The translations under genes were made by a program, and so were the position numbers. DNA of 64,000 nt from JAEEJA01 sp036343175 (GTDB lineage: Bacteria > Bacillota > Clostridia > Lachnospirales > Lachnospiraceae): the NCBI GenBank assembly GCA_036343175.1, contig JAZASR010000002.1, positions 62,001 to 126,000 of the forward strand, read 5' to 3'. The notes under the pieces were generated by a model. It was not told where the DNA came from and made no database searches. It saw only the letters and a list, made by a program, of their open reading frames with translations. Shown one piece after another: positions 7,536 to 14,821 of this stretch. Position 1 is the first letter of the stretch; each line of letters starts with the position of its first letter.

Positions 7536-8996
7536 TCAAAATGAACTGAATGCAGCAGTCATTATGATAACTATTACTACCACAAGCATGAGTATCATGG
7601 GTATAAGCATCCTTGTTCCGGCTTTTTCTCCTGCCTCCTTTGCTAGATCTCTTCTGTTTTTTAAAGAATCCTCCGCCAGACCTTCCAGAGCTGCAAGAAG
7701 GCTTTCATTACCCTTTTTCTGATTCTGTACAAGGAGGGATGAGAACTTCATATAATTTACAAGAGAGCATCTCCTGCCAAAATCTTCAAAAGCCTCACTT
7801 TCACTCATGCCATTTTTCAGGTGATCGCGGGTTGTCATCATCTCTTCATACAGATATTTTTTTCTGATTAGACCTTTAGCTCTTTTTTGCTGATATTCAT
7901 CTGCAAGTCTGAACCAGACGCTCTTCACAGAAAGTCCCGCATTTAAGAGAAGTACAAAGCGGTCAGCCATATCTGAGAATGAAAGTTTCATCTCTTCATC
8001 TCTCGCCCCTGCAGCTTTGAAAACTTCGGCGGTTATAAGTGCCGGTACCAAAAGAGCGGCAAGCATGAAGAAATGAATTACATCATTGCCTGTCTCTTTC
8101 TCAGGCTCTGAGTAAGAGACCGTTACCCCCGCTGCGCTTGACGGCAAAGATAATGTTTTACTGGATGAATGCTCTTCTTTTTCCTTCTTCAATGCTTTAT
8201 CCCATTCATAAAGAAACAGCTGTTTCCCGGTAAGTTTTTTCCTGTCTATAGTCAATGGAAAGCTGAGCATCTTCTCCATATCTTTGATTTTCAAAACAGC
8301 TCTTACTTCACACTCAACATGGTCCTCTTCAAAAATATTATGGAGAGTACCGTCAGCTGAGATATAATCCTCGGGATATTCCCAGTTTATTCTCACAGGG
8401 GATCCTTTTATCCTGCCCGGCATATATAAGGGCATGGTCACATGGTCAAGACTTTTATTGCTTCCTTTGAAACGCCGGGTGATGTACGCTTCCGCCTGAT
8501 CAAGGAATTCTTTCTTTTCCCTGTCAGAATATGTCCGTTCAGGGACCGTAACAACTATATCCTCAGACCCGCCTTCTGCATTTCTATTAAGCTTTACCTG
8601 TCTTTTCCCGCCTCCCGGTTCCTGCTTTTCGAGGCTTTTTATAAGACCTGCTCTTTGAGAAACTTTATCGCTCAGATCTGCTCCGACATATAAAACTGTA
8701 AAGGCAAGGATGATACCTAATAAGGATGCATAAATTAACGAAAAAAATTTTGATTTTAATTCTTCAGCGCCATCTCCTGCATTCAGCTTTTTCAATACAT
8801 TGATAAGTGCCTTAAGATCCATTCTGCCAATGAACTTTTCTGTATATTTATATAGAAACGCTCCTGCAGGATAGATCCATGCCACGACCGGATGAATATC
8901 ATCCGGGATCTTTTCGGGAGGAGCCCTCCTTTTCAGGTAGATGATCATGAATATTATTATCATGAACACGATAAACAATATGATGTCCGCTGCCAT
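7536..8996 (-). CDS. tadC: TadC-like type II secretion F-domain protein
   Basis: A 486-residue inner-membrane platform protein of the Flp pilus machine. It has an N-terminal helix (residues 5-22), a second at about 90-108, a polar middle, then a C-terminal T2SF-type domain (about 310-486) bounded by helices near 308-325 and 463-483. Motifs such as FVLLLNAGLSVKSVW and GMSESEAFEDFGRRC fit the F-domain. The polar insert before the domain is longer than in classic TadC. A modest ribosome site (AAAGGA) lies 10-11 nt before ATG. It works beside TadB, encoded just upstream. Confidence 0.88.
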   Translation of the reverse strand: MAADIILFIVFMIIIFMIIYLKRRAPPEKIPDDIHPVVAWIYPAGAFLYKYTEKFIGRMDLKALINVLKKLNAGDGAEELKSKFFSLIYASLLGIILAFTVLYVGADLSDKVSQRAGLIKSLEKQEPGGGKRQVKLNRNAEGGSEDIVVTVPERTYSDREKKEFLDQAEAYITRRFKGSNKSLDHVTMPLYMPGRIKGSPVRINWEYPEDYISADGTLHNIFEEDHVECEVRAVLKIKDMEKMLSFPLTIDRKKLTGKQLFLYEWDKALKKEKEEHSSSKTLSLPSSAAGVTVSYSEPEKETGNDVIHFFMLAALLVPALITAEVFKAAGARDEEMKLSFSDMADRFVLLLNAGLSVKSVWFRLADEYQQKRAKGLIRKKYLYEEMMTTRDHLKNGMSESEAFEDFGRRCSLVNYMKFSSLLVQNQKKGNESLLAALEGLAEDSLKNRRDLAKEAGEKAGTRMLIPMILMLVVVIVIIMTAAFSSF

Positions 8997-9043
8997 TTTT
9001 TTAATTTTCCTTTCGTAAAATATCAGTGATCCTGGTGCTTTTT

Positions 9044-9763
9044 TTATACCTGAATATCAGTTATCTTAGTGCTCATTGCATATGCGCATATGTACAGGCA
9101 GAGCATAGCGGTCATTATCAGTCTTCCTTTAACAGTCGTATACATAACATCCAGAAAACCGGGTGAACACAGCTTCAGATATGCGATCATAAAAAGCGGG
9201 ATCACATTCATGATCTTCATCTCCATACGTTTTGCGGCTATGATCGTATTTATCTCTTTCAGCACTTCTATTCTCTGAGAAAGCTTCTCAACAGTTTTCC
9301 TGGTGATCCCGATAAGATTTCCTCCTGACACTCTTACAATATTCAATATTTCTGAAAATGAATTTATTTCTTCAATATCCAGCTCGGCTGCGATTCCGGC
9401 AAATGTCTCCTCAGGCGGGATATTAAGCGAAGTATTCTTAACGACCCTGTCAATATATGGCTTTAATGCGGATCTTTTTCCATAAATAAGCTCCAGCTCC
9501 TTTCCGGCCTCCCTGAAGCTGTTTTCGAGAGAATAACCGGCGGAGAGGGCGGACACTATTGAAGATAATGCATCTTCAAATTCATATGTCAGTCTGTCCT
9601 TTTCTGATGCCGTCCTCTTCTTTTTTTCGAACTTAATATTTATCATGGCGCAGATCATACTCAAAGGAATGACCATTATCGGACTTTCATAAAATAAATA
9701 AAACACGGTTCCAAATATAAGGATCCCTTTAAAGAAGGCCATTGAAAGCATTTTCCTTTTCAT
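9044..9763 (-). CDS. tadB: TadB-like type II secretion F-domain protein
   Basis: A 239-residue membrane protein with helices near residues 8-40 and 190-230 around a cytosolic four-helix domain (FEDALSSIVSALSAGYSLENSF and SFSEILNIVRVSGGNL). This layout is that of TadB, which with TadC forms the membrane base on which the TadA ATPase turns. It follows tadA by 25 bp and has AAAGGA 9 nt before ATG. It is slightly shorter than classic TadB because the usual N-terminal extension is missing. Confidence 0.88.
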   Translation of the reverse strand: MKRKMLSMAFFKGILIFGTVFYLFYESPIMVIPLSMICAMINIKFEKKKRTASEKDRLTYEFEDALSSIVSALSAGYSLENSFREAGKELELIYGKRSALKPYIDRVVKNTSLNIPPEETFAGIAAELDIEEINSFSEILNIVRVSGGNLIGITRKTVEKLSQRIEVLKEINTIIAAKRMEMKIMNVIPLFMIAYLKLCSPGFLDVMYTTVKGRLIMTAMLCLYICAYAMSTKITDIQV

Positions 9764-9788
9764 AAGCTTTTTTCCTTTCTGATAAGGC

Positions 9789-11084
9789 CTAAAGACTTAT
9801 ACCGGCCATCTGAAGTTTCTTTGTATTTTTCAGCATTTCACCCGTCCTTTTAAGACTTCCGTTAACTCTTCCATTACTGTAACCGGTCTCCTCGCGGAAT
9901 TCGAACAGATCTTTAAGCTCTATTTCGCCATCCCTTATTCCTCTTACTTCCGATATCGAAAGGACTCTCCTGCTGTGATCCCTGAGCCTGCCCAGCTGGA
10001 CCACGATGTCAATAGATGAAACTATGATATTCCTGATAGCATCCACCGGTATTTTTAAGCCTGTAAGATACATGGTCTCTATCCTCCTCATCATGTCTCC
10101 GGGACTATTGGCATGGCCTGTGGATAAGGAACCTTCATGTCCGGTAGACATTGCGGTAAGCATTTCGATCACTGCCGCGTCCCTGACCTCTCCTACAATG
10201 ATCCGGTCAGGTCTCATCCTGAGAGCTGACTTCATAAGATCCCTCATAGTTACTTCATTCTTCCCTTCAAGATTTTTATTCCTTGTCTCAAGCCTTACCA
10301 GATTCGGGATATTTCTTATCTGCAGCTCTGCTGAGTCTTCTATGGTTATGACCCTTTCGTCAGATGGAATAAACCCTGCAAGGGCATTTAAGAATGTTGT
10401 CTTTCCGGAGCCCGTGCCTCCGCTTATCATGATCGTATACTTCGCCCTTACCAGTTTTTGTAAGAATGTACAGGCCTCAGGGGTAAGAGATCCGATCTCT
10501 AAAAGCTTATCCATGGTAAGGGGCTTATCAGGAAATTTCCTGATAGTTACTGTGGGCCCATCTAAAGAAACCGGAGGGAGAACAACATTTACACGGGAAC
10601 CATCCTTAAGCCTCAGATCAACTATGGGACTGCTCTCATTGACTATCCTGTTGACATAAGAGACTATAGTCTGTATACAGTCGTACAGTTTTTCGGGACT
10701 TGAAAATCTTTTCCCTGTGAAAATGATCTCCCCATGCTTTTCTATAAATATCCTGTCATAGCCGTTGATCATGATCTCGGTTATTTCCCTGTCCTCCAGA
10801 AGCTCCTGCAGCACATCCAGCTTTCTGATGGAATTGAATATCCTCCTTATAAGCTCTGACCTTTCGTCATAATCCATATAGCTCTGGCTCTGATAATCAA
10901 AGGCCTCTTTTTCAATAAGTGTCAGAACCTTATCATCACTTATGTCTCTTTCAGATGTGATCCTCTCAAGGACTCTTTTTCGTAAATTATCAAAATCATC
11001 CTTATCCTCCTTATGGATAACCTGCTTATCTTCCGGTCTGTCCTGCATATCTTCCGGTCCTTCCTGTACACGCTGCCCGGTCAT
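9789..11084 (-). CDS. tadA: TadA/CpaF-type pilus assembly ATPase
   Basis: A 431-residue cytosolic secretion ATPase that powers Flp pilus assembly. It shows Walker A GGTGSGKTT (222-230), the Asp-box region VITIEDSAELQI (245-256), Walker B-type DRIIVGEVRD (293-302) and the His-box GHEGSLSTGHAN (315-326). The N-terminal domain (about 35-200) includes INGYDRIFIEKHG, typical of CpaF. The first residues are encoded by 21-bp tandem repeats (GPEDMQD/RPEDKQ), and the ATG at 11084 has no good Shine-Dalgarno. The ATG at 11048 (codon 13) lies about 10 nt after AGGAAGG and may be the true start. Confidence 0.95.
   Translation of the reverse strand: MTGQRVQEGPEDMQDRPEDKQVIHKEDKDDFDNLRKRVLERITSERDISDDKVLTLIEKEAFDYQSQSYMDYDERSELIRRIFNSIRKLDVLQELLEDREITEIMINGYDRIFIEKHGEIIFTGKRFSSPEKLYDCIQTIVSYVNRIVNESSPIVDLRLKDGSRVNVVLPPVSLDGPTVTIRKFPDKPLTMDKLLEIGSLTPEACTFLQKLVRAKYTIMISGGTGSGKTTFLNALAGFIPSDERVITIEDSAELQIRNIPNLVRLETRNKNLEGKNEVTMRDLMKSALRMRPDRIIVGEVRDAAVIEMLTAMSTGHEGSLSTGHANSPGDMMRRIETMYLTGLKIPVDAIRNIIVSSIDIVVQLGRLRDHSRRVLSISEVRGIRDGEIELKDLFEFREETGYSNGRVNGSLKRTGEMLKNTKKLQMAGISL
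11021..11084. repeat. Three 21-bp tandem repeats at the tadA start
   Basis: Copies at 11021-11041, 11042-11062 and a degenerate one at 11063-11083 encode seven-residue repeats of the type xPED(M/K)Qx. The copy nearest the 5' end contains the annotated ATG. The length is a multiple of three, so copy-number change would keep frame. Confidence 0.75.
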
Positions 11085-11109
11085 AAAGATACTGATAACG
11101 GGCCATATC

Positions 11110-12033
11110 TTATAACATCTTTTTTATTCTCCTGATCCTGTCCGTGTATTCCGGATCTGATCCAAATATCAGATGTCCGGAACACGATATGAGTCTTAAA
11201 GAAGCCGCATCAAGGCTGCTTGCCAGGAAAAAGAAATTCTCAAAGCCGCGGGTCTCATTCAGAACTGCCAGCAGATGATCGATATTTTCAGGATCAAGAC
11301 CAAACATATCCCTGTAGTCCCTGAATCCATGTATGATCCCATACTTCCCATGCATTTCCACAGCGGATGACACCTTCAATGAAAGGTTCTTCTTTTTTAT
11401 CTTTACAAAGTACATAAGCTCACTCATATCCAAGGGATCTTTGCTTTCCTCTTTTTTCTTCTGCATGCCCTCAAATGGATTTTTATCATGTCTATAATTG
11501 TCATCCAGCTTTTCTGTAATTTCAGATCTGATATCAAACTCTATGATCAGAGGGAAGCTTAAAGACATGACAGTCCTCTTTATCAGCTCAGTATCTTCCT
11601 TCATGCCTCCGCAGTACAGATAAGTGATGATTCTTTCTTTATCAGGGGGTCCCTTCATTTCCTCAAAATAGTCCTTATGACTTTCCGCCAATATGTCTTC
11701 TGTCACATTAAGGAGCTGATCGGCAGGACTGTATTTATAAACTCTGAAAATGCCATTATCGCCTCTTTCTGCAGCTTTTCCCTTCCCGGAAAGATTTTTG
11801 TCTGCTGACAGAAGCAGGACCCCGGCATTTCCCGGTTTGCCTGAGAATTCATCTGTTTCATGTCCCTCTTCGGCTGTAATAAGATCTATCTCCTCTTTTT
11901 CGAGACTTGTGAAGGCTGCTTTAGCATCAGTAAATATCCTTATTGTGAACCGGCATCTTCCCGGAAGAGAAAGCCACCTTGCATATCCCTTTAATATCTC
12001 CCCATTAAGGAGAAGCCCTAATGTAATATCCGT
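11110..12033 (-). CDS. tadZ: TadZ/CpaE-like protein, apparent ACG start
   Basis: A 307-residue protein if read from ACG at 12031-12033. Residues 1-110 resemble a receiver-like N-terminal domain (FTIRIFTDAKAAF, EKEEIDLITAEE, GVLLLSAD, FRVYKYSPADQ). The rest corresponds to the CpaE/TadZ MinD-like domain, but the P-loop is degenerate (YLYCGGMKEDTELIKRT lacks GKT/S), so ATPase activity is doubtful. TadZ proteins place the pilus machine at the pole. AAGGAGG lies 8 nt before ACG, and the residues that follow (DITLGLLLNGEIL) read like a protein start. No ATG or GTG exists upstream in frame. A GTG at 11706 opens only a 198-residue piece without a ribosome site and would drop the whole receiver domain. 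Confidence 0.72.
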   Translation of the reverse strand, partial: TDITLGLLLNGEILKGYARWLSLPGRCRFTIRIFTDAKAAFTSLEKEEIDLITAEEGHETDEFSGKPGNAGVLLLSADKNLSGKGKAAERGDNGIFRVYKYSPADQLLNVTEDILAESHKDYFEEMKGPPDKERIITYLYCGGMKEDTELIKRTVMSLSFPLIIEFDIRSEITEKLDDNYRHDKNPFEGMQKKKEESKDPLDMSELMYFVKIKKKNLSLKVSSAVEMHGKYGIIHGFRDYRDMFGLDPENIDHLLAVLNETRGFENFFFLASSLDAASLRLISCSGHLIFGSDPEYTDRIRRIKKML

Positions 12034-12048
12034 GCTGACCGCCTCCTT
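12031..12048 (-). promoter_or_regulatory. Shine-Dalgarno with ACG start codon (tadZ)
   Basis: Coding-strand AAGGAGG (12042-12048), 8 nt of spacer, then ACG (12031-12033) in frame with the full TadZ-like protein. One T-to-C change from a normal ATG would explain it. Confidence 0.7.
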
Positions 12049-12073
12049 TCCTGCATAAATCAGACTTTCATGT

Positions 12074-12673
12074 TCACGTAATATTTATAAGCTGCCCCAT
12101 TGATCCAAACCATTGGCAGCAGATAGAATTTTCCATGATTCCAAGCAGGAAGAAGGGTCCCATGGGAAGTCTGGTTCCATGACAGCTGCCTGAAGCTGTT
12201 CTTCTGTCAGTCTCCGTTATTACAGGAATACTTTTCTCCCTCCCATCATGCCCGGATTCTTCCCTCAAAGCATTAACCGCCCTGAGACCAATGATAATGA
12301 TCCCTGCTGAAAGAAATGTGCATAAAGATACAAGTATAAAGCCTGATGTATATTCCACGGGCATTGACAGGGCAACAGCCATCATAAACTTTATATCCCC
12401 GGCCCCGCATGCATGAATGACGAATAATACATTACCAGCCAGGAAGATCATGAAAGACAGAAAAACTCTCGATCCGATCTCTTTTGCTGACGGAGCTTCG
12501 AAAATGCTCAATGGAAGCAGCACCGGGAGAAAAGCTATTATCATTCTGTTTGTGATCTTCTCCTCATACATATCTGAATATGCTGCCATAAGTCCGAATT
12601 GAAAAAGGATCACATGCTGCGTTTCAAACACCTCCTTCAATAAAGCAAAAATGTACATAAATGGTCTGACCAT
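12074..12673 (-). CDS. Prepilin peptidase, A24 family, second copy
   Basis: A 199-residue polytopic membrane protein with the A24 aspartates in AAYSDMYEEKITN (near residue 34) and the GxGD motif GAGDIKF (near 92), plus RLPMGPFFLLG near the end. It is the first gene of the Tad locus. The ATG at 12673 is open but has only a weak ribosome site. A strong AAGGAGG sits 8 nt before an in-frame ACG (12620-12622), from which the protein would be 182 residues and start close to the first helix, as usual for short TadV-type peptidases. Its larger loop may give it a different substrate from the copy at 4231-4674. Confidence 0.87.
   Translation of the reverse strand: MVRPFMYIFALLKEVFETQHVILFQFGLMAAYSDMYEEKITNRMIIAFLPVLLPLSIFEAPSAKEIGSRVFLSFMIFLAGNVLFVIHACGAGDIKFMMAVALSMPVEYTSGFILVSLCTFLSAGIIIIGLRAVNALREESGHDGREKSIPVITETDRRTASGSCHGTRLPMGPFFLLGIMENSICCQWFGSMGQLINIT
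12620..12637 (-). promoter_or_regulatory. Shine-Dalgarno with ACG codon (second peptidase)
   Basis: AAGGAGG (12631-12637), 8 nt, then in-frame ACG (12620-12622). The geometry is identical to that at tadZ, but here an in-frame ATG exists upstream at 12673. Confidence 0.55.
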
Positions 12674-12736
12674 GCTTTATGTTGCTTCCTGCTTTGATCT
12701 CATTCATGTTGTATGGACTATAGCATCCTGAATGAA

Positions 12737-12782
12737 TAAAAAAAAATCCGCCTTTTTGTGAATTTCCGACAAAAAAGCAGAT
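12737..12782 (-). terminator. Terminator-like hairpin in the Tad leader (possible attenuator)
   Basis: On the minus strand a 14-bp stem (arms 12746-12759 and 12769-12782, with two G-U pairs) and a 9-nt loop is followed by nine or more Ts. It lies between a promoter candidate (12810-12838) and the first Tad gene, on the same strand, so it could stop a short transcript or control entry into the locus. Confidence 0.8.
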
Positions 12783-12809
12783 CTGAGTTTGTACAATATT
12801 TACAATTGA

Positions 12810-12838
12810 CTTATCATTTCATTCGTCATTATTGCCAA
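12810..12838 (-). promoter_or_regulatory. Promoter candidate upstream of the Tad locus
   Basis: Minus-strand TTGGCA (12833-12838) and GATAAG (12810-12815) with a 17-nt spacer. A second, weaker -10-like TATAGT lies downstream of the hairpin at 12717-12722, without a good -35 box. The 391-bp gap 12674-13064 holds no gene that I can support. Confidence 0.45.
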
Positions 12839-12857
12839 AAAGACCCCGGTCCTCTAC

Positions 12858-12873
12858 CTGACAGGACTGTCAG
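12858..12873. promoter_or_regulatory. 16-bp dyad upstream of the Tad promoter
   Basis: CTGACAGGACTGTCAG is a perfect palindrome, 20 bp upstream of the -35 candidate. It could be an operator; no regulator is identified. Confidence 0.4.
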
Positions 12874-12880
12874 ATCTCCA

Positions 12881-12918
12881 CAAAAAAAAGCCCTTGAGAA
12901 AGTTCTCAAAAAGGCTTT
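12881..12918 (-). terminator. Rho-independent terminator after the PilZ gene
   Basis: A hairpin with inner stem TTGAGAA/TTCTCAA and outer AAAGCC/GGCTTT is followed on the minus strand by eight Ts. It closes the flagellar cluster and separates it from the Tad locus. Confidence 0.85.
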
Positions 12919-13064
12919 AAATACTGGCTTGATATATATAATGACTGCGAAAATATTCTGATCATTTTTTCGTAATAGTGAAATTTTTTTCAGGGGCTGT
13001 TATTATTTTCCATAAGGGGCAGTTTTTGTATAAAGCATCATGGGCTTAAGAGCAGATCAGGTCA

Positions 13065-13862
13065 TTACAGCCTCTCCTTCATGTCATCACGCTCATACAT
13101 AAATACCATCTTTATAATGACCTCCTTAAGCTTCTCACTGATAGTCACATAGCTTATGTTTGATTCGTATTTGCCCGGATAATTAATAGACTCCCTGGTC
13201 CTTATGACACGACCGGTCATGATCCCCCTCTTCTCACCATCAGACAAATCAGGACTTATCTTTATCATGGTGTTTATTGTCATAGGCTCTTCTGTAAGTA
13301 TCTTACATCCGCCTGCGCCGATATTTATGATCATAATATTTGTTATGCCATCATCTTCAGAACGGTTTGAAAAATATCTTGAAACTTTCAGAGTATCGAC
13401 TTTTTCATCTTCGTCGTCATAATAATATTTTTCTTCAGGACCATGGTCCTCTTTATTGTGGTCGTCATTGATAAAGGAAGCGAAAGCCGTGATCATGCAT
13501 GAATGGCGTTCATGGCTTCGCCTCAATGCGGATGAAAAAGGAGTCTCAACTCTGAATACGGCAAAACCCGGCATTATCTCCATGAGTTCCATGACGATAC
13601 AGCGATATGTGATGCCGTCATGAAAAATATCCATCTCATACGAAGTATCAGAGCTGACATTAAGATCTGATCCCGCGGATGCTTCAATGATCTCAGGCTG
13701 CTGAAGAGAATTATCGCGTTCAAGAGTTACATCAGTTTCACCGCTGTCATCGACTGAAGAATCCCTGATCACGTAACGGCCATAATATGTCAGAGACTCA
13801 TCAGGTTCGATCCTGTAGAGTTCGACACCTGTCCCCTTATCAAGTATTTTCCCCATAGACAT
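13065..13862 (-). CDS. PilZ-domain protein (YcgR-like)
   Basis: A 265-residue cytosolic protein with an N-terminal YcgR-like region (about 1-115) and a C-terminal PilZ domain. The c-di-GMP-binding elements appear as RRSHER near residue 115 and INIGAGGCKI near 183, the latter in place of the usual (D/N)xSxxG. Between them is an unusual acidic insert (HNKEDHGPEEKYYYDDEDE). In other Firmicutes such genes next to flhG encode c-di-GMP-dependent brakes of the flagellar motor. It is the last gene of the flagellar cluster. Binding should be tested because Ser in the second motif is replaced by Gly/Ala-type residues. Confidence 0.82.
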   Translation of the reverse strand: MSMGKILDKGTGVELYRIEPDESLTYYGRYVIRDSSVDDSGETDVTLERDNSLQQPEIIEASAGSDLNVSSDTSYEMDIFHDGITYRCIVMELMEIMPGFAVFRVETPFSSALRRSHERHSCMITAFASFINDDHNKEDHGPEEKYYYDDEDEKVDTLKVSRYFSNRSEDDGITNIMIINIGAGGCKILTEEPMTINTMIKISPDLSDGEKRGIMTGRVIRTRESINYPGKYESNISYVTISEKLKEVIIKMVFMYERDDMKERL

Positions 13863-13939
13863 ATGTCCCTTCTATAATAATTCTCCATATTTTCTGTGTT
13901 AAGCTGACTTCAAGCAGCCGGCTTTTAAAGGAAACGTCT

Positions 13940-14821
13940 TTATTTATTCTTCTGCCTGAACATTCTTATAAAAATATCTCTTACTGACTTGCGCTCATTC
14001 TCTGAAAGTTCTGAACCGGACAGCCACCTTGCTGCCATATCCGATATGAGTCTTGATGAGGATGAGTCAGGATAGCTTATAGTCACAGGCTTCTGACTGA
14101 TCACCGTACGCTCTATCGTCTTATCATCAGGAAGATATCCAAGATATTTCAGATCTATATTTAAAAAATTGCCGACTATCACTCTGAAGCGGTCATAAAG
14201 ATCCCTGCCTGCTTCCTGGTCCTTTACCTTATTAGTGATAATATTTACCCGGGTCTTCTCCTTATCAAATGAAGGCGCCCTGTTAAGAGTCTTTAGAAGC
14301 GCATAAGCATCTGTAATAGATGTAGGCTCGGGAGTAGTCACAAGAAGAACGTCGGGACTGGCAGATACAAGGTCCGTAACAGACTTTGATATGCCTGCTC
14401 CTGTATCAATGATAATAACATCAGCAAGGCTGTCAAGCTCAGAGAGGTGAGCAAAAACATTTGTCACCTGTTCATCAGACAGATTTATCATCTCACGGAG
14501 TCCAGAACCGCATGATATAAAGCCGACCCCTTCCGGTCCTTCTGATATGATATCGGAAAGACTCATGCCGCGAAACATCATATCCGCCAGATTATGCTTG
14601 GGTCTTATACCAAGCATTACTTCAATATTTGCAAGTCCAAAGTCAGCATCGAGTATCAGGACCCTCTTACCCAACCTTGCAAGTGCAATAGCCATGTTTA
14701 CGGAAAGGCTGGACTTTCCCACTCCGCCCTTGCCGCTTGTTACTGTAAGGACTCTTGCAGATGATACGGGAGACTTCTGCCCCTGAACCATGCTTCTTAA
14801 ATTTTCAGCCTGATCCATCAT
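13940..14821 (-). CDS. flhG: Flagellar number regulator FlhG (YlxH), MinD-like ATPase
   Basis: A 293-residue MinD/ParA-family ATPase. It has the deviant Walker A SGKGGVGKSS (residues 29-38), then DADFGLANIEVMLG and VIIDTGAGI. FlhG works with FlhF to set the number and place of flagella. Its start overlaps the flhF stop and sits behind GGAGGTGG, so the two are translationally coupled. A C-terminal amphipathic membrane-targeting tail of the MinD type is plausible (DIFIRMFRQKNK). Confidence 0.95.
   Translation of the reverse strand: MMDQAENLRSMVQGQKSPVSSARVLTVTSGKGGVGKSSLSVNMAIALARLGKRVLILDADFGLANIEVMLGIRPKHNLADMMFRGMSLSDIISEGPEGVGFISCGSGLREMINLSDEQVTNVFAHLSELDSLADVIIIDTGAGISKSVTDLVSASPDVLLVTTPEPTSITDAYALLKTLNRAPSFDKEKTRVNIITNKVKDQEAGRDLYDRFRVIVGNFLNIDLKYLGYLPDDKTIERTVISQKPVTISYPDSSSSRLISDMAARWLSGSELSENERKSVRDIFIRMFRQKNK

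Noticed and set aside
11110..11706. tadZ as a 198-residue gene starting at GTG 11706
   Set aside because: No ribosome site is present, and the frame stays open and protein-like for another 109 codons upstream to a well-placed ACG.
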